From Paracoccaceae bacterium (GTDB taxonomy: Bacteria; Pseudomonadota; Alphaproteobacteria; Rhodobacterales; Rhodobacteraceae): DNA of 64,000 nt. Shown here in pieces: positions 56,531-64,000 of the stretch (position 1 is the stretch's first letter; every line of letters starts with the position of its first letter). Location: contig REER01000061.1 in the NCBI GenBank assembly GCA_007694945.1, forward strand, positions 62,001-126,000, written 5' to 3'. The translations under genes were made by a program, and so were the position numbers. The notes under the pieces were generated by a model. The model was not told the DNA's origin and ran no database searches. It saw nothing but the letters and a program-made list of their open reading frames with translations.

Positions 56531-57694
56531 ATGACGCGCGCATCACGGCGGCGACGAAATACGCTGATTGATAGCATGAGGGCGCTGGCTCTGGGCGGCG
56601 TCGTGATCGTCAATATGCTGACCCTGTCGGGCTTGGCCTACATAACCCCGGACACGCGGGCCGAAACTCTGGGGGCAATGGATCTGGCGTTGTGGCGGCT
56701 GCTATCGCTGTTTCTGGAAAACAATGCGCTGGCGGTCTTCTCGTTCCTGTTCGGCTTCAGCTTCAGCCTGTTACTGCAGAGGCAGGGCAACACCCCGGAC
56801 TCCCGCGGGTCGATGATCTTGCGGCGGTTAATAGTGTTGTGGGGGATCGGGCTGTTCAACGCGGTATTCCTGTTCTGGGCCGACATTCTTATGACCTATG
56901 CCCTGCTGGGGCTGGTCTTGCCGCTGGCCGCGCGCTTGCCGCTGCGCATGATTGCCACTCTCGGCTGTACGCTGATCATGGCTGGTCCTGTGGCTCTGAT
57001 GCTGAGCGGGGTCCCGCTGCCCAGCGCCGTACCCATGGGGATAGAGGAGAGCATCCCGGTCTTTGCCTCGCAGAGTTACCGGTTGGTGCTGGAACATAAT
57101 GTCGTCATGGCCACCACTGCCCCCGCCAATGCTGCCGGGCTGATCCTGCTGCGCTTTTTCGTTCTGTCGGGCATGTTCCTGCTGGGTCTGGCCGCCAGTC
57201 GATCAGGCATGTTGGAGCAAGTCCTGTCGGCGCCGCGCGTTTGTGCGAAGCTGGGCGCGGGGCTGATCCTTGCAAGCGTGGGCATGCAGCTTTTCCAGGG
57301 AACAGAACCACCGCGATACGGTGTCATGCTGTTGCTGCATTTGGACATGGTGGTAATGGCGTTTGGCTATCTGCTCCTGGGTTCTGTCATGCTCGGCCAC
57401 CCGCACGCCGTCAGGCTGCGGCAGGTTCTCGCGCCGCTGGGACGGATGAGCCTGACCGGCTATCTCATGTCGGCCGCGCTGGGGCAGGCTGTTTTCTATG
57501 GCTGGGGACTGGCGCTGATCGGGCAATTGGGCGTGGGCTCCGTGCTTGCCGTGGCGCTTTGCATCTACACTCTGCTCTTGGCCTTTGCGCATCTGTGGTT
57601 CAGCCGGTATCTGTTTGGCCCATGGGAATGGTTATGGCGCAGCCTGAGCGAATTGCGGCCACAACCCCTGTTGCGCCCAGACATGGTGAGCTGA
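56531..57694 (+). CDS. DUF418 domain membrane protein (paralogue 2)
   Basis: 387 residues with about ten membrane segments; same family as the protein at 19167-20444. N-terminal LIDSMRALALGGVVIVNM, middle FSFLFGFSFSLLLQRQG, and DUF418 half with GRMSLTGYLMSAALGQAVFY, ending FGPWEWLWRSLSELRPQPLL. ATG 56531 used; a TTG two codons upstream is possible. Function unknown. It lies between maeB and prpE but is not obviously related to them. Confidence 0.87.
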   Translation: MTRASRRRRNTLIDSMRALALGGVVIVNMLTLSGLAYITPDTRAETLGAMDLALWRLLSLFLENNALAVFSFLFGFSFSLLLQRQGNTPDSRGSMILRRLIVLWGIGLFNAVFLFWADILMTYALLGLVLPLAARLPLRMIATLGCTLIMAGPVALMLSGVPLPSAVPMGIEESIPVFASQSYRLVLEHNVVMATTAPANAAGLILLRFFVLSGMFLLGLAASRSGMLEQVLSAPRVCAKLGAGLILASVGMQLFQGTEPPRYGVMLLLHLDMVVMAFGYLLLGSVMLGHPHAVRLRQVLAPLGRMSLTGYLMSAALGQAVFYGWGLALIGQLGVGSVLAVALCIYTLLLAFAHLWFSRYLFGPWEWLWRSLSELRPQPLLRPDMVS

Positions 57695-57715
57695 TTTCCC
57701 TGCACCACTGAATGC

Positions 57716-57815
57716 TTTGCAAAATAGTCCTGCGCACAGCGCTACAGGCCACGCCAAGCCATGAGTTTGCAAAATTTTCCTGCCTTTATCAGCAAAATAT
57801 GCAAATTTTTCCTGC
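57716..57815. promoter_or_regulatory. three TTTGCAAA-type repeats upstream of prpE
   Basis: An 18-bp direct repeat, TTTGCAAAAT-NN-TCCTGC, starts at 57716 and 57766, with a third copy TATGCAAATTTTTCCTGC at 57798. The octamer TTTGCAAA is itself a perfect palindrome. Spacings are 50 and 32 bp. Such octamers are the known binding core of ScfR regulators (PccR of Rhodobacter sphaeroides, RamB of corynebacteria) that control short-chain acyl-CoA genes, matching the prpE gene 96 nt downstream. Confidence 0.65.
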
Positions 57816-57910
57816 TTCATGACGCTCTGTTGCCGGTAACAGCCATTGCGCGAGTGGGCGCTGCTCGACTATCCCATTGAACACGAGTTGAGGAGAAGGG
57901 AGAGACTCAG

Positions 57911-59815
57911 ATGCGCTATGCCGATCTGCACCAGAAATCATTGTTGGACCCGAACGGGTTCTGGATGGAGCAGGCGCAAGCCATTGACTGGGTCAAACCA
58001 CCCTCAAAAGCGCTGTTCGACGAGAACGCTCCGCTTTACGAGTGGTTTTCCGACGGCATGCTCAACACCTGCTGGAACGCGCTCGACCGCCATGTCGAAG
58101 CCGGCCGCGGTGATCAGGTCGCGGTGATCCATGACAGCCCGATCACGCATTCCAAGCGCGAACTGACCTATACCGAGATGCGCGACCGCGTTGCCTCTCT
58201 GGCAGGCGCGTTGCAGGCGAAGGGCGTGGAAAAGGGCGACCGCGTCATCATCTACATGCCGATGGTCCCCGAGGCGCTGGAGGCCATGCTGGCCTGCGCG
58301 CGGCTTGGCGCGATCCATTCGGTCGTGTTCGGTGGCTTTGCGGCCAACGAGTTGGCCGTGCGCATCGATGATGCCAAACCGAAATGCATCATCGCGTCCT
58401 CTTGCGGGCTCGAGCCGGGGCGGGTGATCCATTACAAGCCGCTGCTGGATGGCGCCATCGAGATTGCCAGCCACAAGCCCGAATTCTGCGTCATCTTCCA
58501 GCGCGAGCAGGAAGTCGCCAAACTGAATGAGGGGCGCGATTTCGACTGGCACGCCTTCCAGCATGGCGTGACACCCGCAGACTGTGTGCCGGTCGAGGGC
58601 AACCACCCGGCCTATATCCTCTATACCTCGGGCACCACAGGCCAGCCCAAGGGCGTTATCCGCGCCACCGCGGGCTATCTGGTCGCCCTGCACTGGAGCA
58701 TGAAGAACATCTACAACCTCGATCCGGGCGATGTGTTCTGGACCGCCTCGGATGTCGGCTGGGTCGTGGGACACAGCTATATATGCTACGGGCCACTGAT
58801 TGCCGGCAACACGACCGTTGTCTTCGAGGGCAAGCCCGTCGGCACGCCGGACGCGGGCACTTTCTGGCGCGTTATCTCTGAGCACAAGGTCAAGAGCTTC
58901 TTCACGGCCCCAACCGCCTTCCGCGCGGTCAAACGCGAGGACCCCAAGGGCGCATTCGTCAAGAAATATGACCTGAGCAGCCTGAAAACCGTCTATCTCG
59001 CTGGCGAACGTGCCGATCCCGACACCATCGTCTGGGCGCAGGAACAATTGCAGGTGCCGGTGATTGACCATTGGTGGCAGACCGAGACCGGCTGGGCCAT
59101 CGCCGCCAACCCTGTCGGCTGCGAATTGCTGCCGGTCAAGCTCGGCTCACCGGCCGTTGCCATGCCCGGCTATGATGTGCAGGTGCTCGACGAGGGCGGC
59201 CGGCCAGTCAGTCCCGGCACGCTTGGCGCCATTGCCATCAAGCTGCCCCTACCCCCCGGCACCCTGCCCAACCTCTGGAACGCCGAAGCGCGGTTCCGCA
59301 AAAGCTATCTGGAGCAATTCCCCGGCTACTACGCCACGGGCGATGCGGGTTATATGGATGAGGACGGCTATGTCTACATCATGGCGCGCACCGATGATGT
59401 GATCAATGTCGCCGGGCACCGTCTCTCGACAGGCGGCATGGAAGAAGTACTCGCCAGCCACCCCGATGTCGCCGAATGCGCCGTGATCGGAATAACAGAC
59501 GAGTTGAAAGGGCAGTTGCCGCTGGGCTTTCTCTGCCTCAACAAGGGCGCCGAGCGTGACAATGCCGAAATCGTCAATGAATGCGTGAAGCTGGTACGCG
59601 ACAAGATCGGCCCGGTCGCAGCCTTCAAGCTTGCCGTGGTGGTGGAACGCCTGCCCAAGACCCGCTCGGGCAAGATCCTCCGTGGCACGATGGTCTCGAT
59701 CGCCGATGGCAAGGACTTCAAGATGCCCGCCACGATCGATGACCCGGCGATCCTCGATGAAATCGCGGATGCGCTCAAGACACTGGGCTATCCACAAGCG
59801 AAGGCCTCTGCATGA
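57911..59815 (+). CDS. prpE: propionate-CoA ligase (acyl-CoA synthetase PrpE)
   Basis: Activates propionate (and probably acetate) to the CoA thioester through an acyl-adenylate. 634 residues of the ANL superfamily. N-terminal ACAS_N segment with DWVKPPSKALFDE (about 27-39), the P-loop YTSGTTGQPKGVIR (about 238-251), HWWQTETGW (about 383-391), the YATGDAGYMDEDGY hinge region (about 475-488) and the C-terminal catalytic Lys in KTRSGKILRG (about 587-596). GGAGAAGGGAGA precedes the ATG. Lone gene, preceded by ScfR-like repeats. Confidence 0.92.
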   Translation: MRYADLHQKSLLDPNGFWMEQAQAIDWVKPPSKALFDENAPLYEWFSDGMLNTCWNALDRHVEAGRGDQVAVIHDSPITHSKRELTYTEMRDRVASLAGALQAKGVEKGDRVIIYMPMVPEALEAMLACARLGAIHSVVFGGFAANELAVRIDDAKPKCIIASSCGLEPGRVIHYKPLLDGAIEIASHKPEFCVIFQREQEVAKLNEGRDFDWHAFQHGVTPADCVPVEGNHPAYILYTSGTTGQPKGVIRATAGYLVALHWSMKNIYNLDPGDVFWTASDVGWVVGHSYICYGPLIAGNTTVVFEGKPVGTPDAGTFWRVISEHKVKSFFTAPTAFRAVKREDPKGAFVKKYDLSSLKTVYLAGERADPDTIVWAQEQLQVPVIDHWWQTETGWAIAANPVGCELLPVKLGSPAVAMPGYDVQVLDEGGRPVSPGTLGAIAIKLPLPPGTLPNLWNAEARFRKSYLEQFPGYYATGDAGYMDEDGYVYIMARTDDVINVAGHRLSTGGMEEVLASHPDVAECAVIGITDELKGQLPLGFLCLNKGAERDNAEIVNECVKLVRDKIGPVAAFKLAVVVERLPKTRSGKILRGTMVSIADGKDFKMPATIDDPAILDEIADALKTLGYPQAKASA

Positions 59816-59916
59816 CTCCTGCGCAAAGCAGTTGTGAATCGCGCAGGCCTTCGCATAAGCTGCCTGGAGGGGGATCGTGACTGCGCGATCCGCATGATCC
59901 GGGAGACAATTCAGAC

Positions 59917-59988
59917 ATGACCGCAACTCTGCCAGATAACCTCCGGGCGGCCTCTGCCTGGCAGGGATGGAGGAGCGCGGCCTCATGA
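59917..59988 (+). CDS. candidate 23-codon ORF coupled to the NtrC-like regulator
   Basis: ATG 59917 with GGGAGA about 10 nt upstream; begins MTATLPDNLRAASAWQG and stops in an ATGA overlap with the proposed regulator start at 59985. The overlap supports both the small ORF and that start codon. Two Trp codons occur close together, but no hairpin system was seen. Function unknown; may only couple translation. Confidence 0.4.
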   Translation: MTATLPDNLRAASAWQGWRSAAS

Positions 59989-61376
59989 CCGAGCAGGGTC
60001 AAATTTTGCGCACGGGCGACCTGCTGCTGGTCGAAGACACGCCATCGCTGCAGATGCTCTATCGCACAGTTCTGCGCAAGGCGGGCTACCCGCCGGTTTG
60101 CGCCTCGACCGGTCAGGAAGCGCTGGAGCATTTCGCCACTCATCTGCCACGGGTCGTTTTGCTCGATTTGATGCTGCCGGACACCGACGGGTTGAGCGTC
60201 ATGGCGGCGATGTTGCGCATCCAGCCAGAGACCCGGGTGATCGTGATCTCGGCAAATGGCTCGGTCAGCAATGCTGTCGAGGCGACCCGGCGTGGCGCGC
60301 ATGACTTCCTTGTCAAACCACTGGGCGATTTGCGCATGCTTACGGCGGTCGCCAATGCTCTCAACGCGAACCGGCGGCGCTGGCGAGAGGACGATCATGC
60401 TGCACAGGATCTGATAAGTCTGACGGGCAGCGTCTTTCTTGGGCAGTCGCCCGCCATCATGGGCGTCCAGAGTCAGGCAAGTGCAGTCGCAGCCTCGCAG
60501 GCGCCAGTTTTTCTGCTGGGAGAGAGCGGGACCGGAAAATGCGCCTGCGCCGAGTTGATCCATGGCCGATCGCCGCGTGCGACGCGCAAGATGGTGATCG
60601 TGAAATGTCGCGGCACCGAGGCGCGGGCGCTAGAGCGTATCCTCTTCGGTGATGCGAGCGCGAGCGACGTGTCTTCGGTCGATGGGGCGCTGGCACAGGC
60701 ACAAGGCGGCTCTTTGTTGCTGGACCATCCACAAGAGATGCCGTTGTCGCTGCAGGACCGCCTGCTTCAGGTGCTCGAACGCGGCAGTCTGACCCTGCCG
60801 GGCCAGAGCAAAGCGCAGCCTCTCCACATCCGATTGATCTGTTCTTCCGAAGCCGACCCGCGCGTTTCTGATGAACAGGGCAAGCTGCGCGCAGAGCTGT
60901 TCTATCGGCTTTTCGTCATCACCCTGCATATGCCACCACTCCGCGAGCGCGCCGAAGACATCCCACTGCTCGCACAGCATTTCCTCGGGCGTATCGCGCA
61001 GCAGGAAGGCAAGAGCTTCACCCATTTTGCCGCTGACGCGCTTGCGGCGCTGGCAGCACAGAAATGGCCTGGCAATCTGCGCGAATTCGCCAATCTCTTG
61101 CGACAGATTGTGGTTCTCAATGCGGGTCCGGAACTCACTCTGGGCATGCTCAAGCCGCATCTGCCGGCAGAGCCCATGCCCGAGCCCGTTTGTCCTGTCC
61201 AAACCGCCCCCGAAGCGGGGTTTGCGGGGTTGACCATGGCCGAAATCGAACGTCGGGTGATCGAGGCGGCAATTGCCCGGCATGGCGGCTCGGTACCGCA
61301 GGCCGCGCGCGAGCTCGATCTTGCCCCCTCGACGATCTACCGAAAGCGCGAGGCGTGGTCATCGACAGCGCGTTAG
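59985..61376 (+). CDS. NtrC-like response regulator lacking the sigma-54 contact loop
   Basis: 463 residues. Receiver domain at about 12-125 with VEDT, phosphoacceptor Asp61 (VVLLDLMLP) and VKPL near 116. AAA+ domain with a complete Walker A (GESGTGK, about 180). The segment that normally carries GAFTGA is replaced by FGDASASDVSSVDGAL, and Walker B reads GSLLLDHPQEMPLS, with His instead of the catalytic Glu. A C-terminal Fis-type helix-turn-helix is intact (GGSVPQAARELDLAPSTIYR). So DNA binding and phosphorylation look possible while sigma-54 activation does not. No partner kinase is adjacent. Start 59985 chosen because of GGAGGAG upstream and the ATGA overlap. Confidence 0.88.
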   Translation: MTEQGQILRTGDLLLVEDTPSLQMLYRTVLRKAGYPPVCASTGQEALEHFATHLPRVVLLDLMLPDTDGLSVMAAMLRIQPETRVIVISANGSVSNAVEATRRGAHDFLVKPLGDLRMLTAVANALNANRRRWREDDHAAQDLISLTGSVFLGQSPAIMGVQSQASAVAASQAPVFLLGESGTGKCACAELIHGRSPRATRKMVIVKCRGTEARALERILFGDASASDVSSVDGALAQAQGGSLLLDHPQEMPLSLQDRLLQVLERGSLTLPGQSKAQPLHIRLICSSEADPRVSDEQGKLRAELFYRLFVITLHMPPLRERAEDIPLLAQHFLGRIAQQEGKSFTHFAADALAALAAQKWPGNLREFANLLRQIVVLNAGPELTLGMLKPHLPAEPMPEPVCPVQTAPEAGFAGLTMAEIERRVIEAAIARHGGSVPQAARELDLAPSTIYRKREAWSSTAR

Positions 61377-62212
61377 ATCAAGGCGCACAGCGCAGCATCC
61401 TCATCACCGGCTGTTCCAGCGGAATCGGGCATCATGCGGCCCACGCGCTGGCGGCGCGAGGCTGGCGTGTCTTTGCGACCTGCCGCAAACCCGAGGATGC
61501 AGCACGCCTGCAGGAAGAGGGGCTGGAGAGCCTTGCCCTCGATCTGACCGACACGAGAGGCATCACCGCGGCGCTGCAAGAGGTGCTGCGTCAGACCGAG
61601 GGCCGCCTCGATGCACTGTTCAACAATGGCGCCTATGCCATCCCCGGCGCGACCGAGGACCTGCCGACTGATGCGCTGCGGGCGATATTCGAAACCAACT
61701 TTTTCGGCTGGCACGAATTGACGCGGCAGGTGCTCCCGGTGATGCGTGCCCAACGCTACGGGCGCATCGTGCAGAACTCTTCGGTGCTGGGGCTGGCAGC
61801 GCTGCCCTGGCGCGGGGCTTATGTAGCGAGCAAATTCGCGCTCGAGGGGCTGTCAGATGTGCTGCGCCTCGAACTGGCAGGCACCGGCATCCATGTCAGC
61901 CTGATCGAGCCCGGCCCTGTCACCTCGCGCATTCGCGAGAATTCGATCCCGCATTTCGAGCGCTGGATCGACTGGCAGACCAGCGCCCGCGCTGATCAGT
62001 ATCGCGATGAATTGCTGGCCCGGCTTTACGAGCCGCGCGGACCTGATTTCTTCGAGCTCCCGCCTGAAGCCGTAACCCGCCGCCTGATCCACGCCATCGA
62101 GGCGCGGCGCCCGCGCCCGCGCTATTATGTCACCACGCCGACGCTGCTTTTGGGCACCGCGCGACGGCTGTTGCCGACACGCCTTCTCGACATGATCCTG
62201 CGCAAAATCTGA
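61355..62212 (+). CDS. short-chain dehydrogenase/reductase
   Basis: 285 residues. Cofactor loop ITGCSSGIGHHAAHAL (about 16-31), NNGAY strand at about 90 and catalytic YVASK (about 155-159), with Ser in NSSVLGL. The C-terminal part is longer than minimal SDRs and ends LLPTRLLDMILRKI, possibly membrane-associating. The start is GTG 61355, inside the regulator's last codons (22-nt overlap), since no suitable ATG exists. Coupling suggests the regulator and SDR are one operon. Confidence 0.85.
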   Translation: MVIDSALDQGAQRSILITGCSSGIGHHAAHALAARGWRVFATCRKPEDAARLQEEGLESLALDLTDTRGITAALQEVLRQTEGRLDALFNNGAYAIPGATEDLPTDALRAIFETNFFGWHELTRQVLPVMRAQRYGRIVQNSSVLGLAALPWRGAYVASKFALEGLSDVLRLELAGTGIHVSLIEPGPVTSRIRENSIPHFERWIDWQTSARADQYRDELLARLYEPRGPDFFELPPEAVTRRLIHAIEARRPRPRYYVTTPTLLLGTARRLLPTRLLDMILRKI

Positions 62213-62285
62213 CAACAAAAATTTGGAGTCGCATTCTTCCCGGTCGGGGTTATGTAAGAGCCACCAGACATGAAAGGATCTTGCC

Positions 62286-62489
62286 ATGCTCTCGGACCCG
62301 TTATTCATTGTTGCCGCGATAGCATCGCTGGCCGTGCTCGGGATTCTCGCTGTCGGGATCGGCGGTTTCGCCAAAGGTGGTGAATTCAACCGCAAGCATG
62401 GCAATCGGATGATGCGCTGGCGGATCTACGCGCAATTCACCGCCGTGGCGCTGATCATGGTCTTTGTCTATTTCCGTCAGGGAGCGTAA
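62286..62489 (+). CDS. twin transmembrane (HIG1-like) small protein
   Basis: 67 residues: membrane helix 1 (FIVAAIASLAVLGILAVGIG), a conserved loop GGFAKGGEFNRKHGNRMMRW, and helix 2 (AQFTAVALIMVFVYFRQG). This is the alphaproteobacterial twin-TM/HIG1-type family often found before the cobalamin adenosyltransferase gene. Mitochondrial HIG1 relatives bind respiratory complexes; the bacterial role is not known. AAGGA lies upstream of the ATG. Three nt separate it from the next gene. Confidence 0.85.
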   Translation: MLSDPLFIVAAIASLAVLGILAVGIGGFAKGGEFNRKHGNRMMRWRIYAQFTAVALIMVFVYFRQGA

Positions 62490-62492
62490 GCG

Positions 62493-63065
62493 ATGGTCGT
62501 TCTGAACAAGATCTACACCCGTACCGGTGATGCCGGCGAAACCGCACTCGGCAATGGCACACGCGTCGCCAAACATGCGCAGCGCGTGACCTCCTATGGC
62601 ACTGTGGACGAGTTGAACGCCACCATAGGCCTCGCACGGCTGCATGCCTCAGGCGACATGGTCGAGGCGCTGTCACGCATCCAGAATGACCTGTTCGACC
62701 TTGGTGCCGATCTCTGCCGCCCGGATATGGAGCGCGATCACAAGGCCGAATACACGCCCCTGCGCATTATCCCGGCGCAAGTGGATCGGCTGGAGACCGA
62801 GATTGACGCGATGAATGCCAAGTTGGAGCCCTTGCGCAGTTTCATCCTGCCCGGTGGCTCGGCACTCTCGGCGCATCTGCACCTGTGCCGGACTGTCGCG
62901 CGCCGCGCCGAGCGCGAGGCCGTTTCGCTGGCCACGACCGAGTCAGTCAACGAATCGGCCGTGAAATACCTCAACCGCCTGTCGGACTGGTTCTTTGTGG
63001 CCGGTCGGATCGCCAATAATAACGGCGCCGACGACATTCTCTGGGTGCCCGGCGCGAACCGTTAG
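62493..63065 (+). CDS. cob(I)alamin adenosyltransferase, PduO type
   Basis: Makes adenosylcobalamin from cob(I)alamin and ATP; 190 residues. N-terminal ATP-binding IYTRTGDAGETALGNG (about 7-22), TSYGTVDELNATIGLAR (about 33-49), helical core with IQNDLFDLGADL, and the C-terminal NRLSDWFFVAGRIANN (about 162-177). Adenosylcobalamin is needed by methylmalonyl-CoA mutase, which links it to the propionyl-CoA route started by prpE. Cotranscribed with the twin-TM gene. Confidence 0.94.
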   Translation: MVVLNKIYTRTGDAGETALGNGTRVAKHAQRVTSYGTVDELNATIGLARLHASGDMVEALSRIQNDLFDLGADLCRPDMERDHKAEYTPLRIIPAQVDRLETEIDAMNAKLEPLRSFILPGGSALSAHLHLCRTVARRAEREAVSLATTESVNESAVKYLNRLSDWFFVAGRIANNNGADDILWVPGANR

Positions 63066-63182
63066 CGCGCACAGCCGGGAAAACGCGGCGTCGCCAAGCG
63101 GGTATGCGTCGTTTTTTCCCTGTTGTCGCGGCGCCAAGGTCAGTAAAACCGCTTTCAGTATTGAAACAGGAGATCCACGCCC

Positions 63183-63944
63183 ATGAAGGTGCTCGTGCCC
63201 GTCAAGCGCGTGATCGACTATAACGTGAAAGTCCGCGTCAAGGCGGATGGCAGCGGGGTCGATCTGGCGAATGTGAAGATGTCGATGAACCCCTTTGACG
63301 AGATTGCCGTCGAAGAAGCGATCCGGCTGAAGGAAGCCGGTGTCGCCTCCGAGATCGTTGCTGTGTCCATCGGTGTGAAGCAGGCGCAGGAAACCCTGCG
63401 CACGGCGCTCGCCATGGGGGCCGACCGCGCCATCCTGATCGTGGCGGCCGATGATGTGCATACCGATATCGAGCCGCTGGCCGTGGCCAAGCTGCTGAAA
63501 GCCGTGATCGACGAGGAAGCGCCCCAGATCGTGCTCTGCGGCAAGCAGGCGATCGACAATGACATGAACGCGACCGGCCAGATGCTGGCCGCGCTGACCG
63601 GCTGGGCGCAGGCGACCTTCGCCTCCGAAGTCAAGGTCGAGGGCGAAACCGCGCTGGTCACGCGCGAGGTCGATGGCGGGTTGCAGACAATCAAGGTCAA
63701 GCTGCCCGCGATCATCTCGGTGGACCTGCGCCTGAACGAGCCGCGCTACGCCTCGCTTCCGAATATCATGAAGGCCAAGAAAAAGCCGCTGGAGGAAAAG
63801 ACCCCCGCCGATTACGGCGTCGATGTCGCCCCGCGGCTGGAGATCGTGAAGACCTCCGAGCCGCCGACGCGCGCGGCCGGCATCAAGGTAGGCTCGGTCG
63901 ATGAGCTGGTGACGAAACTCAAGGACGAAGCGGGGGTGATCTGA
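63183..63944 (+). CDS. etfB: electron transfer flavoprotein beta subunit
   Basis: Carries electrons from acyl-CoA and other dehydrogenases to ETF-ubiquinone oxidoreductase, with EtfA. About 253 residues, with the classic N-terminus [40 protein letters not shown] (about 37-56), [20 protein letters not shown] (about 118-137) and [20 protein letters not shown] (about 180-199). AGGAGA precedes the ATG. Stop overlaps the etfA start (TGATG). The 117 nt upstream should hold the promoter; a T6 run at 63112-63117 is the only notable feature. Confidence 0.96.
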   Translation: MKVLVPVKRVIDYNVKVRVKADGSGVDLANVKMSMNPFDEIAVEEAIRLKEAGVASEIVAVSIGVKQAQETLRTALAMGADRAILIVAADDVHTDIEPLAVAKLLKAVIDEEAPQIVLCGKQAIDNDMNATGQMLAALTGWAQATFASEVKVEGETALVTREVDGGLQTIKVKLPAIISVDLRLNEPRYASLPNIMKAKKKPLEEKTPADYGVDVAPRLEIVKTSEPPTRAAGIKVGSVDELVTKLKDEAGVI

Positions 63945-64000
63945 TGGCAGTTCTTCTTCTGGCCGAAGTGACCGACGGCACGCTGAACATGGATGCGACC
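63944..64000 (+). CDS. etfA: electron transfer flavoprotein alpha subunit (5' end only)
   Basis: Begins [19 protein letters not shown], the typical EtfA N-terminus, and runs off the window after 19 codons. Its ATG overlaps the etfB stop by two bases, the usual etfBA coupling. Confidence 0.9.
   Translation, partial: MAVLLLAEVTDGTLNMDAT

Noticed and set aside
54519-56546. 675-codon open frame on the minus strand
   Set aside because: Antisense shadow of maeB in high-GC sequence; no family features, and the plus strand is an unambiguous malic enzyme.
57762-57880. 38-codon ORF (MSLQNFPAF...) upstream of prpE
   Set aside because: No ribosome site, and its sequence is produced by the TTTGCAAA operator repeats it overlaps.

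Overview
The window is a 64 kb piece of chromosome from a high-GC alphaproteobacterium, most likely Rhodobacterales/Rhodobacteraceae. Pointers are the gene content (DUF2794, DUF3445 heme demethylase, TIGR03862-like flavoprotein, cp-ATP-grasp/alpha-E/transglutaminase/Anbu block), dense ATGA-type overlaps, GTG/TTG starts, and a dispersed intergenic element (TTGAGTATTT..GGCAAGA.GAAG) of a kind I recall from this family. No rRNA, tRNA, CRISPR, insertion sequence or prophage was recognised. All assignments come from reading the sequence; no database search was run.

Layout. 1-3.9 kb: Anbu-type proteasome-like operon on the minus strand (cp-ATP-grasp, alpha-E, transglutaminase, Anbu cut by the window edge). 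4.1-8.5 kb: surface-glycan block with a two-part GT2 glycosyltransferase, a sulfotransferase, a GT4 glycosyltransferase, a small ORF and signs of rearrangement. 8.7-14.7 kb: ribD-nrdR, L,D-transpeptidase, SDR, YbdK-type ligase, DUF3445 protein, small lipoprotein, TetR regulator. 14.8-17.4 kb: three coupled Tad pilus genes (two TadE/G-like, one with a VWA domain). 17.7-23.9 kb: glutamate dehydrogenase, DUF418 membrane protein, TerB protein, SLC13/RCK transporter, exported MsrB. 24-28.9 kb: dnaG, rpoD, a broken conserved gene, smpB. 28.9-35 kb: NYN nuclease, GNAT, 2-hydroxychromene-2-carboxylate isomerase-like protein, DUF2794, argD-argF, and a multispan membrane protein with a persulfide-sensor-like operator. 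35.3-46.4 kb: smc, flavoprotein, EEP phosphatase, then miaB, phoH, ybeY, corC-like and lnt in series (RNA maturation and envelope). 46.4-54 kb: nucleoside salvage (deoA alone; cdd-deoB-add-upp as a tight operon) with a thioesterase, EamA exporter, HMCES/YedK and SPOR protein between. 54-64 kb: malic enzyme, second DUF418 protein, prpE, an atypical NtrC-like regulator, SDR, twin-TM protein, cobalamin adenosyltransferase, etfB and the start of etfA. The last block fits propionate/short-chain acyl-CoA use: prpE makes propionyl-CoA, and adenosylcobalamin is the cofactor of methylmalonyl-CoA mutase.

The most interesting signals are mostly outside large genes. (1) A 13-codon ORF ending Arg-Ala-Leu-Arg-Arg-Arg sits before argD-argF with competing RNA hairpins: a candidate arginine leader-peptide attenuator. 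(2) A perfect ATATTC-N8-GAATAT inverted repeat lies at the start of a TsoY-like membrane protein, resembling BigR/SqrR persulfide-repressor sites. (3) Three copies of an 18-bp TTTGCAAA..TCCTGC repeat precede prpE, resembling ScfR/PccR/RamB sites. (4) The gene after rpoD has apparently lost its start codon and carries a frameshift that removing one G repairs. (5) An NtrC-like regulator lacks the sigma-54 contact loop and has a degraded Walker B. Two more small ORFs (a 20-codon one with a very strong Shine-Dalgarno, a 23-codon one coupled to the regulator) and several operator-like inverted repeats are also recorded.
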